In this document: positions 28,001 to 33,894 of the stretch, piece by piece
Position numbering within the stretch: the first letter of the stretch is position 1
Layout: each line of letters begins with the position of its first letter
Source: a virus
Direction: 5' to 3' (one strand)
IMG/VR virus record: IMGVR_UViG_3300010158_000105
Location: 1-47,856 of that record
Length of the DNA stretch: 47,856 nucleotides
Position numbers and translations under genes: made by a program
The notes under the pieces: generated by a model
Seen by the model: only the letters and a program-made list of their open reading frames with translations
What the model was told of the DNA's origin: nothing
Databases searched by the model: none

Positions 28001-28507
28001 ACTTACGTATAAAACTTTTGGTAAAATATAATTATTAATTAAATTTATAATCTGAGCGAACCCAAGTATTTCTTGAGTGGGGCTTATTAATTGCGCAACG
28101 CCGCCTTGCCAAAAGTTTTTAGCAATGTCAATAGTCTTTTCATTGCCACCGTATCTAATATCGTATATATAGGCATCAATTAACAAACCAGTATCACGTC
28201 TACATGACGCTGTACTGTATGTGTATCCGTACCAAGTACTACCAATTGCTGCAGCTGATACTTGTGCAGCTACCCACGCAATAATTTCATCTATTATAAA
28301 TGCTTTATTATTTGTTAATAATGTAACGGCATTAGGTTTTAAGTTTGAAGCATTATCTAAAGCAATGTTGGCATTAATATATGCCACTGCTTCATTTTTA
28401 ATAAATGTTTCGTTTGCTTCAATTAAAGAATACGCATTTGGATAGGCGTTACTATTACTTGAAACGCCCGGTAAAAAAACGTAATTTGCTATTCTTTGCT
28501 TTGCCAT
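22022..28507 (-). CDS. Giant fibre/baseplate-type virion structural protein (2161 aa)
   Basis: Begins MAKQRIANYVFLPGVSSNSN. Near the N-terminus are two copies of a CxRDxGY-type block (CRRDTGLLIDAYIYDIRYGG and CFRDIGYVIEAYLNDLRYGG). Then come beta-rich repeats, including three tandem GxY...GGxxY...NDLxIxV units and four LYFTQASW-type units. The C-terminus SLDLSELKELTNTTLGGRG ... VIIRWGEAQA is an ending I know from large virion structural proteins of T4-like marine phages. The likely site is the baseplate or long fibre; the N-terminal domains suggest multimeric attachment. The ATG is preceded by GGAGAT and CATAAATA. It ends convergently with the Nudix gene at TTAA. Confidence 0.82.
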   Translation of the reverse strand: MAKQRIANYVFLPGVSSNSNAYPNAYSLIEANETFIKNEAVAYINANIALDNASNLKPNAVTLLTNNKAFIIDEIIAWVAAQVSAAAIGSTWYGYTYSTASCRRDTGLLIDAYIYDIRYGGNEKTIDIAKNFWQGGVAQLISPTQEILGFAQIINLINNYILPKVLYVSQQSPVTSTQNVSGTASEAGVTTLITALGAIITAVIPGGLSTLPATTYSVKNYAGYVFDSTKCFRDIGYVIEAYLNDLRYGGNARTRFIASKFWHGDIPQLGGDRKPEITAQTFIRDLINNTILPQAVYSPLQVNQPRIILSGVTYEPASTARITSLSTSFISVLTNGLTSLPTLVNGPTTIKLQGKYTLNQLLLITNSTSNTILYNFADSSAGATISYDSTGNSGVGDPYDDDFPAYRNTADYVTTITLEADTSTASVSDDIQIFTEAKEQRVRPYDYGTDAIERMRVAAPQSMLDADFEYGLQPTKWQAIGISRGYPSVYEIPGSDTAVISVTTDASAGTGGVGESLITVTTQGAHGFLAGGPITIRSLANTITGFNRAEGTFIIINVTSATSFQYYATAKVGTSNGQVLATTYTQLRKGAFYTGASIGTPTFSVVSNGVIGSFTTKFITAINTDQLAVTGILPALGAPITGTGINPGTQVSGTVGSGGLVLTANVGLPVNIGDTVVNVSDPTGILEGMAIDNGSGTAIFVSSISGSDINLTQPVTTARSGSTQTYTNISGTNVTPGGTSATFSVDRTDGLYANLQIVSGGTSYVANTKIKISGDQLGGATPTNDLVIKVVSVNGGGTITAVLILYGTSVIGERSYTTRSQSSTNGIGAGATFNIATSAGSYVATIVASGNNYLFGDTLTFLGSTLGGVDVVNNLTITVTSATSGGGNILTFNTAGAPGTNDTTFTALTGTKITTGTGASFDVTRSGGSYITVVPNLTGGNYSTNDVIKIIGTNFGGTTTANDLTITVTSTGLSGDITGVSSSGTSALGASIDFWSAVSLSDVTTASIPDGTSIATAAIAILQVAFASPHGLVPGSNMLIDITSGGTNHALAKGPFYVESVPSLTTLRYTARAVGTIDTGTALQGIVYARPDSYFIHRPYDGGVQLGTGGPQHGVQAIRMSKKYIRYQSGKGINYCTGALFAPSYNLQALTADGTNIGSFITVTTDDVDHGCQVGGQIRIDGVETKGYNGTYTITDIINERVLKVQASTVLANTTAILTTNVTISVLKWHGATVRAGTFDDQNGLFFQYDGQNFAVGRRTSTFQLSGTVNVQKDTNLVTGSNTRFRDQIKAGDRITIKGMTHVVTTVTSNTTMTVTPDYRGASNAVQAKACLVQEFIIPQSAFNLDRLDGTGPSGYNVDLTKMQMIGMQWSWYAVGFIDFMLRGSDGNFIFFHRIRNSNVNTEAYMRSGNMPVRYEVINESGKSKLANSISATQTTLTLTDASSFPAEAGIVYIDNELIAFSGKSGNTLTGCTRGAPMVNFVGGAQRTFRAGSATTHEFNTGVILVSNTISPIISHWGSAMLTDGLFDEDRGYLFNYASTGIQVSTTKQTAFLIRLAPSVSNAIIGDLGDRELINRAQLLLKGIEVTSDTGTGGLVVEGVLNPQNYPIDPSAISWSGLSGSSAGGQPSFAQVAPGGSVSWAGGASVTTSTATTTAALTGNATVPNNALFAQSSGSSILYVTKASWDSLGASTGFSVAASETKYPAGTTVSTINSNPTPVATTLGLITGTATIPPSPFFKTTATSNTLYFTQASWTALNGGVGSSIYSADFPAGTTVSNVAGPAVAAGQSYYTITTSAVSTVAHNPVTSSLPTYYLQASNSTSVTIYFNVVQTYAPYSIGDSITVTNANVPQAAGTWTVTACATNTVTFTVSTVINYNGNATGNVVNNNALAIVTFSATGAATAGAISLNFTQASWAALPIGSAVVTNTVNDTGKFTVGTQIQTISALRTFAGINYYTVTFNTSLLATQAPGASVTFTFIAYYTLLLSKAATSAISANATVAFTPAVISTNTSFLYFTQASWETLTTTYGATTGTEIVDPTKFPSGTKIASISLLSSFAGTAYYRVNFTQSSIISIGSATTITFQFGLPPYAQPGETVFSFIAAPGQIGSLDLSELKELTNTTLGGRGTYPNGPDVLAINVYKTSGTAISTNVIIRWGEAQA
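22250..23600 (-). repeat. Four tandem LYFTQASW-type protein repeats
   Basis: Within the 2161-aa protein, units containing LYVTKASWDSL, LYFTQASWTAL, LNFTQASWAAL and LYFTQASWETL recur, each followed by a (F/Y)PxGTxxxxI segment and a Tyr-rich strand. Probably one beta-domain duplicated four times. Confidence 0.7.
25600..26265 (-). repeat. Three tandem GxY-GG-NDLxIxV protein repeats
   Basis: Units beginning GLYANLQIVSGGTSY, GSYVATIVASGNNY and GSYITVVPNLTGGNY each continue to (D/N)xIxIxGxxxGG and end ND/NNLTITV. One related unit (NDITITVTL) lies in the other giant protein at about 43560-43720. Confidence 0.75.
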
Positions 28508-28524
28508 TTATATCTCCAGTCTTA

Positions 28525-28532
28525 TATTTATG
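28525..28532 (-). promoter_or_regulatory. Late-promoter-like element upstream of the 2161-aa gene
   Basis: Minus-strand CATAAATA, 17 bases before the ATG with a TGGAGAT ribosome site between. It overlaps the stop of the preceding gene. Confidence 0.45.
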
Positions 28533-28965
28533 AGAGTGCTACTGCTAAAGCCGCGGCGTACGATTTAACGTTTATATTGCCGATGTATATATTAGTACTG
28601 GCTGTTAATGTGTTGAATGTTGCGTCACCGGGGGTAGTACCACCAATGTTCACGTTGTTAATTGTGCCAACTGTGCCGGATGTAATTGCTATTGCTCCGG
28701 TGGTTGATACTGTAATAGTTGCTGCAGAAATTGATACTGTTCCACTACTACTAACAGTTAACCCGGTTAATGTTCCCAAGGTTTGTAAACTACTATTAAC
28801 AACAGTACTTCCAAGAGTTGTTGTGCTTAATGCTTGTAATCCGTTAAATGACAATCCGTTTGTAGTATCAATGCCGTTGGCAATTAACGCACCGGTTGAG
28901 TCGACGCTAAATCCAGGACTTCTAAACCCTGCCGTTGAGGTTAATTGTTTTTGTATTACGCTCAT
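28528..28965 (-). CDS. Small fibre-like structural protein
   Basis: A 145-aa protein with strongly repetitive Ser/Thr/Gly/Val strands (TVSISAATITVSTTGAIAIT), the pattern of trimeric beta-helical fibre shafts. It begins MSVIQKQLTSTAGFRSPGFS and ends with INVKSYAAALAVALS. It carries no catalytic motif. It lies between the 322-aa fibre protein and the giant protein on the same strand and likely contributes to the fibre or its attachment. Confidence 0.7.
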   Translation of the reverse strand: MSVIQKQLTSTAGFRSPGFSVDSTGALIANGIDTTNGLSFNGLQALSTTTLGSTVVNSSLQTLGTLTGLTVSSSGTVSISAATITVSTTGAIAITSGTVGTINNVNIGGTTPGDATFNTLTASTNIYIGNINVKSYAAALAVALS

Positions 28966-28990
28966 GATTGTTCCAGGTTACAACGATAGC

Positions 28991-29000
28991 TATATTTATT
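28991..29000 (-). promoter_or_regulatory. Late-promoter-like element upstream of 28528-28965 gene
   Basis: Minus-strand AATAAATATA, 25 bases before the ATG. Confidence 0.4.
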
Positions 29001-29020
29001 TGGTGTCATTACGTATAACC

Positions 29021-29989
29021 TTACGATTCTTGTTTAAGGTAAGTTATTGTTACCGTAATTTGCTGGCTACTACCGCTGTTATTAGTAATTCTTAAATACA
29101 TATTAGTATTCACGGGATTTTCTGCATTAAATCCGATAACAGCAGGTGTAAAATAAGTTGTGGTTGCTGTAGTTGATATTGATTCAGCTATTACACCGCT
29201 TCCAGGAGTTGGATCCGTTGTGATTGCTCGACTACTATCGCTACTATATGCTAATGCGCTTGAATAAATTGAAACCCACGCACCAGCGGTAACTTGAATA
29301 CTGTACAGTGCGTAGCCTTTAGCCGCTGTTACCGCGGCGCCAGTAACTTCCTGAGATGCTAATGTTCCTGTAGTTACAACCGCAGTAGTCCTACTGCTTG
29401 CGCTTGAAGTAGAAGAAATTACGCCGTTACTAATAGTAATAGTAGTCCCGTCAACTTTAACTCCACCGAGCGTACTTCCGCTACCTGTTCCTGCTATTGG
29501 TAATGTATACGTTACTCCGCCAGAGCCACCACCTTCAGTGTTGCCGCCCGCGCCGCCGGTATCTCCTGGGCCAGTGGACGCAATAGTCGCCGGCGTTAAC
29601 GGATTAATAGCTTCGCCATAGAACACAAGTTTTGTAACTTTTACACCTGTAAACATTACATCAGTTGGTGATGCTTTTAATGTGAATATGCTGTTGGTTA
29701 CAGACGCATCTAATATTATTAGTTCGTCATCAATGCTTGTTCGACCGTAAATAGTATAACTTGCTTGATCCGGTCTGGCCACTACATTTACATGCATTAC
29801 TTCTTTTTTGTTAGAGTCGTGCTCTATAGTGAGCAAATATGTAGCTGTTGAAAACTCACCTACATACCAACTGTCAATTATTGTGTTTGGGTATACTTTT
29901 ACCCACGGTCCTGCATAGGAAAAATTAGTTCCGTTTATTAATTTTAGGGTCTTGTTTAGCCCCTTTAAGAAAAAATTCGCAATATTCAT
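29021..29989 (-). CDS. Tail-fibre-like protein (322 aa)
   Basis: Residues 1-130 form a compact beta-rich domain (FSYAGPWVKVYPNTIIDSWY, then MHVNVVARPDQASYTIYGR) that I associate with marine phage fibre N-termini. A Gly-rich hinge follows at about 145-160 (GGAGGNTEGGGSGG). The remainder is a Thr/Ser-rich shaft ending in a globular strand pair (MYLRITNNSGSSQQITVTI). It lies downstream of the two oxygenase-like genes and upstream of the smaller fibre gene. The adhesin role is inferred. Confidence 0.7.
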   Translation of the reverse strand: MNIANFFLKGLNKTLKLINGTNFSYAGPWVKVYPNTIIDSWYVGEFSTATYLLTIEHDSNKKEVMHVNVVARPDQASYTIYGRTSIDDELIILDASVTNSIFTLKASPTDVMFTGVKVTKLVFYGEAINPLTPATIASTGPGDTGGAGGNTEGGGSGGVTYTLPIAGTGSGSTLGGVKVDGTTITISNGVISSTSSASSRTTAVVTTGTLASQEVTGAAVTAAKGYALYSIQVTAGAWVSIYSSALAYSSDSSRAITTDPTPGSGVIAESISTTATTTYFTPAVIGFNAENPVNTNMYLRITNNSGSSQQITVTITYLKQES

Positions 29990-30003
29990 TATATGCCCTT
30001 TAC

Positions 30004-30012
30004 GTATTTAGC
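30004..30012 (-). promoter_or_regulatory. Late-promoter-like element upstream of 29021-29989 gene
   Basis: Minus-strand GCTAAATAC, 14 bases before the ATG, with an AAAGGGC ribosome site between. Confidence 0.45.
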
Positions 30013-30035
30013 TGACTTAACAGAGCAAGTCTAAG

Positions 30036-30611
30036 CTATTCTCTGTAGGCAAGACCTTGAATATTGCCCGCTACTACCACTCTAGTACCAGTCGATTCCT
30101 GGGTAGGCACCATATGATTCAACCACGCAGGGAATATAATACCGTATCCAGTGCGTGGTTGGTAACAGTAATACGGCGGGTCCGGAAATACTAGCGGAGC
30201 AGATGATTCGTTGGCTGCTACATAATAGACAAAACTGAATAGATCTGGATGGTGTGAGTGGGTTATTGAATGTTGCCCTTTAGAGTACGATACTGCCCAA
30301 CACGCAGTTATTTTAGTGTTTAATGTCATACGAGCATTGTCTAAATACCATTGTTGTACAATAGATTCTGCTCTACTAGCAATTGTGCGGAAAGATGTGT
30401 AATCTCGATGCATACACCAATCAGTCATTTGTGCCTGTACTCGTAAAGTGCTGCCTTGTTTATCACCTTGATATTGAGCAATATTTAAAACATCTTGGTG
30501 AATAATTTTACGTTGATGAACTGGCAGATTATCTAAGGAAAATTCCCATAGTTTTATTGGCACTGTTAAATCTACTAAAATTTCGTTTACAATAGGAGTA
30601 GTCATAATCAT
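30036..30611 (-). CDS. 2OG-Fe(II) oxygenase-like protein A (tandem copy)
   Basis: A 191-aa protein paralogous to the upstream gene. The core has the 2OG-FeII_Oxy_5-like pattern: HSHHPDLFSFVYYV (metal-binding His region and strand), YGIIFPAWLNHMV (distal His), and TRVVVAGNI (2OG-binding Arg). The fold hydroxylates a protein or small molecule using iron and 2-oxoglutarate; substrate unknown. Its start overlaps the upstream gene's TGA, so the pair is translationally coupled. An ATG two codons in is an alternative start. Confidence 0.78.
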   Translation of the reverse strand: MIMTTPIVNEILVDLTVPIKLWEFSLDNLPVHQRKIIHQDVLNIAQYQGDKQGSTLRVQAQMTDWCMHRDYTSFRTIASRAESIVQQWYLDNARMTLNTKITACWAVSYSKGQHSITHSHHPDLFSFVYYVAANESSAPLVFPDPPYYCYQPRTGYGIIFPAWLNHMVPTQESTGTRVVVAGNIQGLAYRE

Positions 30612-31183
30612 TCTTGTAAGGCAGTGCCTTCTATGTTACCAGCAACAACTATTCTTGGTGCTATAGAGTTATGAGGTAATACTTGATGAGTTAACCAACC
30701 AGGAAAAATAACCCCATATCCCTGTCTTGGTTGGTAGGAGTATCCAGGGTATCCTGGAAACAATAATGGTGTAGTGTTTTCATCAACTTGAACATAGTAC
30801 GAAAACGCAAACAAGTCTGGACTGTGTTCATGCGGAATAGTTTGTTGTCCTATCTCGTAACTAGCATACCAACATGCTGTGAGGTTAGTAAGTAAGGTCA
30901 TTCGGGCATTCATCATGAACCATTCTTGTATTACTGCTTCAGCTCGATCTGATATTTTTCGAAAGATTGGATATTCTCTGTGCATACACCATTGACTCAT
31001 AGTAGTAGTTCGATCAGCTCGAGTTTTTTCAGGATCTCTATGACAATGCCCTTGTTTAACAATATCTAGGATTGAACTATGAATATCATTTTGAACATCT
31101 TTGCCGAGATGCTCAAGAGAAAACTCCCATATTCGAATTGGAACTTTTAGTTCAATGTTAATCTCAGTTACTATTGGTTGCAT
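30608..31183 (-). CDS. 2OG-Fe(II) oxygenase-like protein B (tandem copy)
   Basis: A 191-aa protein that aligns end to end with protein A: N-terminal VPIRIWEFSLEHL (A has VPIKLWEFSLDNL), metal region HEHSPDLFAFSYYV, distal YGVIFPGWLTHQV and Arg-strand PRIVVAGNIEG. The pair is a clear tandem duplication that has diverged at many positions. It is first in its unit and divergent from the plus-strand tailoring cluster across 92 bases. The ATG follows GCATAAGTAG closely. Confidence 0.78.
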   Translation of the reverse strand: MQPIVTEINIELKVPIRIWEFSLEHLGKDVQNDIHSSILDIVKQGHCHRDPEKTRADRTTTMSQWCMHREYPIFRKISDRAEAVIQEWFMMNARMTLLTNLTACWYASYEIGQQTIPHEHSPDLFAFSYYVQVDENTTPLLFPGYPGYSYQPRQGYGVIFPGWLTHQVLPHNSIAPRIVVAGNIEGTALQE

Positions 31184-31187
31184 TAAA

Positions 31188-31197
31188 CTACTTATGC
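31188..31197 (-). promoter_or_regulatory. Late-promoter-like variant abutting oxygenase B
   Basis: Minus-strand GCATAAGTAG, four bases before the ATG; similar to GATAAGTATT before gp16 and its neighbour. Confidence 0.3.
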
Positions 31198-31263
31198 AGG
31201 AATACCCTAGGCATTACGCATTATGGACTGTAGTCACATCTGTCTAATTTTAAGACACAAAAA

Positions 31264-31274
31264 TTTAAATATAG
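31264..31274 (+). promoter_or_regulatory. A/T-rich late-like element before the plus-strand cluster
   Basis: TTTAAATATAG directly before the ATG of the first plus-strand cluster gene, with no ribosome site visible. The 92-base divergent gap otherwise shows nothing recognisable. Confidence 0.3.
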
Positions 31275-31275
31275 A

Positions 31276-31884
31276 ATGAAAAATCACACAACTAGTGAAT
31301 GGTCTACACATTTTTATGTTGGGCAAGTAACTGCGCATGAACAAATAGTAACTAGTTTGACCCCATTTTTAAACGACGCTACTAATTTTGGAAACCCTTG
31401 GATATACTCAAATTGTAAGTCTACATGCCAGCAACACTCTAATTCATTAATCCCGTGGAACGTGTTTTATCAAGCAATACAACCAAACATTCAAGAGTAT
31501 CTTAAAAGTCTAGAACCGTTATGTGAATATAAAATCCATAGTAACGAAGTTTGGATGAATCTATACGACCAAGGTGAGTACCAAGAAATACATGATCATG
31601 CTTTTCCTAACAGATCGTTTTCGTGTGCGTATATGTTAGAGCTACCTCAAGAGGAAAATTGTGGAGGTCAGTTAATTTTTGAAAATCCAAATTTTTCAAT
31701 AGTACAAGCTACAGGTATAAACAGAATTTTTAATGCGTTCAGTCAAGGAAAGTTTATACCAAACATACAAGAAGGCACATTGGTAATTTTTCCAAGTTGG
31801 GCCTCGCATTATGTTTTACCCAACAAAAGCACGTCGCGCAGGATTACAATTAGTGCCAACTTTAGTATTGAAGGTGCGTACTAA
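31276..31884 (+). CDS. 2OG-Fe(II) oxygenase-like protein C
   Basis: A 202-aa protein with the same fold signature as A and B but a different sequence: YQEIHDHAFPNRSFSCAYML (HxH region), GTLVIFPSWASHYVLPN (distal His) and SRRITISANFS (2OG Arg). It belongs to the phage '2OG-FeII_Oxy_5'-like group. It lies on the plus strand at the head of the glycosyltransferase-to-halogenase run, with a 70-base gap before the next gene, so it may be part of the same pathway. Substrate unknown. Confidence 0.75.
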   Translation: MKNHTTSEWSTHFYVGQVTAHEQIVTSLTPFLNDATNFGNPWIYSNCKSTCQQHSNSLIPWNVFYQAIQPNIQEYLKSLEPLCEYKIHSNEVWMNLYDQGEYQEIHDHAFPNRSFSCAYMLELPQEENCGGQLIFENPNFSIVQATGINRIFNAFSQGKFIPNIQEGTLVIFPSWASHYVLPNKSTSRRITISANFSIEGAY

Positions 31885-31935
31885 AGGCTCAAAACTCTTG
31901 CTTCCTTATATAAAATATGCTAAATTATAGTGTAT

Positions 31936-31941
31936 TATAAT
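31936..31941 (+). promoter_or_regulatory. Possible -10 box upstream of the glycosyltransferase gene
   Basis: TATAAT, 14 bases before the ATG at 31955, in an A/T-rich gap. No convincing -35 is visible at 17 bases. A ribosome site (ATAGGAC) follows. A late-like GCTAAATTATAG also lies at about 31919-31930. Confidence 0.3.
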
Positions 31942-31954
31942 TATAGGACAACTT

Positions 31955-32962
31955 ATGACTCAAAGACATAAAGCATTTTTTATCAACGGTGGCGCCGGCA
32001 GAGTAGTCTGTTCAATCCCTGCATTGGAAAAATACGCTGAAGAAAATGGCAATGATTTTATCATTGTATGTGAGGGCGGGACTGATTTTTATAAAGGTCA
32101 TCCACTATTACATGCCAGAGCATACGACCACTGGCATAAAAACTTATTTGAAGACAAACTAATTAACATGGATTTAGTAACTCCTGAGCCATATCGTGTT
32201 TGGGAATACTTTAATCAAAAGTGCTCATTAGCACAGGCATTTGATATTCTTATTAACGATAAAGGTATTAGAGATTTACCTAAACCTACTATTCGGTTGT
32301 CAAACGAAGAGCTGTTTGGCGGGTTCAATGTTATCAAAGAAGTTAAAGAAAAAACTAAAAAAGATAAGATTATTGTGGTACAACCGTTTGGTCGAGGTGT
32401 TCGAGCTGAAAATAACTCAATCTTTGATCCGTCTGGCCGTAGCTTTGAGGGTGTTCATACTATCAATATTATTAGAAAACTTCAAAAGAACTTTGGCGTT
32501 ATTTTAATGAGTGAAGTTGGCATTGATTTCCAACAACACGGTTGTAAAGATCTCGTAGCTCATCCACAAAATGTTAGTTTACGTCAATGGGCTGGCATTA
32601 TTGCTGGCGCAGATTATTTCTTAGGGTGTGATTCTGTGGGGCAACATATGGCATATTCCTTGGATATACCTGCTACAGTAGTTGTAGGTTCAACATTTAG
32701 TATTAATGTGTCGTATCCAACTGCTGAAAAGTTTGATGTATTAGATATGGGCGGTACTGTTCGTAAATATAGTCCTATTAGAATTACTATGGACGAAGTG
32801 GCAGATCGCGGTAATGACGGGATTATGGCAATGAATGATAAGATTGAAGATGCTATTATTGCGTCAGTAAACAAGGGTGTTGCTAAATTCAAAAGACCTA
32901 GCCAGACCACTGAGCCCTTGATGATCACCGCTACTGCTCCAATATCTTGCTCGGCAACATAA
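31955..32962 (+). CDS. GT9-like (heptosyltransferase-type) glycosyltransferase
   Basis: A 335-aa protein with a GT-B feel. The N-terminal block FFINGGAGRVVCSIPALEKY corresponds to the start of ADP-heptose:LPS heptosyltransferases, which bind the acceptor. A middle strand IIVVQPFGRGVR opens the donor domain. A C-terminal ADYFLGCDSVGQHMAYSLDI followed by IPATVVVGST matches the nucleotide-sugar binding end of GT9. It would transfer a sugar to a glycan or other acceptor in the host cytoplasm. The 3' neighbour starts after three bases. Sugar and acceptor are unknown. Confidence 0.78.
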   Translation: MTQRHKAFFINGGAGRVVCSIPALEKYAEENGNDFIIVCEGGTDFYKGHPLLHARAYDHWHKNLFEDKLINMDLVTPEPYRVWEYFNQKCSLAQAFDILINDKGIRDLPKPTIRLSNEELFGGFNVIKEVKEKTKKDKIIVVQPFGRGVRAENNSIFDPSGRSFEGVHTINIIRKLQKNFGVILMSEVGIDFQQHGCKDLVAHPQNVSLRQWAGIIAGADYFLGCDSVGQHMAYSLDIPATVVVGSTFSINVSYPTAEKFDVLDMGGTVRKYSPIRITMDEVADRGNDGIMAMNDKIEDAIIASVNKGVAKFKRPSQTTEPLMITATAPISCSAT

Positions 32963-32965
32963 TTT

Positions 32966-33886
32966 ATGAAAAGACTTTTTACCTTTGGATGTAGTTATAC
33001 TAGTTACTCATGGCCTACTTGGGCTGATTTAATTAGTATAAATTTTGACTCTAGCAAAAACTGGGGGTTATCGGGCATTGGAAATCGAGCAATCGCAGAG
33101 CGAGTTGCCGAAGCAAATATTCGATACGGGTTTACTGAAGAAGATACTGTTATAGTACAATGGAGCAGTCACTTACGTCATGACTTTTTCCATATGCATA
33201 GTTTACCAGAACGAATTAGTCACTGGAAAACTAGCGGTAGTGTGTTTAATTACATTAACGAAAAGCTATACGGTAAAAAATGGATTGAAACATTTTTCTT
33301 TGAGCCAGCATATTTTATGCATACCTTAAATCACATAACACTTACACAAGGATTATTAAAATCCACAGGTTGTAAGTGGTATATGACCAGTATTGGCGAC
33401 ATTAGAAATATGGGCACTGACTTGCGGACTAATTCTGGTATTGGAGAGCATACTGATTTAGTAAGACCGTATGAATTAGGCATTGATAAAGTAGCCTGGA
33501 CTAAAATTCCAGAACTTGCGGTATACGATAAACCAATTTGGCAAGATCATGCCGAGCACTGGTTAGCACCTATGGAACTAGTGGCTAAACAAACTCCAGA
33601 GTTAACTTACGATTTTGTCGATACTGTACTTAAAAATAAAAGATTTTTAGATACGCATCCAAGTGTGGCTCAACATCTAATATGGGTTAAGCAAGAGCTG
33701 ACTGATAAGTTACAGCTATCAGATGAAACTATCGCAATTTGTGATGAACTAGCAGAGGCAATAAAGCACGTTCACGCTAAGTTTAATTTTAATAAACAAT
33801 CGTTTGAACTTATGTTAGCAAAACGCACTAATTTTCCAGTATCAGCAAAAAAATTAAATTGGCCGTTTCCAATGGAAGGCTTTTAA
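32966..33886 (+). CDS. SGNH-hydrolase-like protein
   Basis: A 306-aa protein. FTFGCSYTSY near residue 5 has the nucleophile Ser of SGNH block I, GLSGIGNRAIAERV fits block II, and VIVQWSSHLR sits where block III would be (usual Asn not obvious). Near the end DTHPSVAQHLIW matches block V (DxxH-type, Asp and His of the triad). SGNH enzymes are esterases or acyl transferases on glycans and lipids. It has no signal peptide, so it acts in the cytoplasm. Start spacing implies co-translation with the glycosyltransferase. Confidence 0.65.
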   Translation: MKRLFTFGCSYTSYSWPTWADLISINFDSSKNWGLSGIGNRAIAERVAEANIRYGFTEEDTVIVQWSSHLRHDFFHMHSLPERISHWKTSGSVFNYINEKLYGKKWIETFFFEPAYFMHTLNHITLTQGLLKSTGCKWYMTSIGDIRNMGTDLRTNSGIGEHTDLVRPYELGIDKVAWTKIPELAVYDKPIWQDHAEHWLAPMELVAKQTPELTYDFVDTVLKNKRFLDTHPSVAQHLIWVKQELTDKLQLSDETIAICDELAEAIKHVHAKFNFNKQSFELMLAKRTNFPVSAKKLNWPFPMEGF

Positions 33887-33894
33887 GGATATAT

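Noticed and set aside
28496-29095. 199-aa plus-strand open frame
   Set aside because: Antisense of the fibre gene at 28528-28965 and its flanks; hydrophobic because it is the reverse of a Ser/Thr/Val repeat, not a true membrane protein.
31184-31275. tRNA or small RNA in the 92-base divergent gap
   Set aside because: No cloverleaf or conserved T-arm; only A/T-rich promoter-like sequence.
33859-33894. Upstream ATG for the carbamoyltransferase
   Set aside because: It lies within the preceding gene and lacks a ribosome site; the ATG at 33895 has AAGGATAT and gives the family N-terminus.
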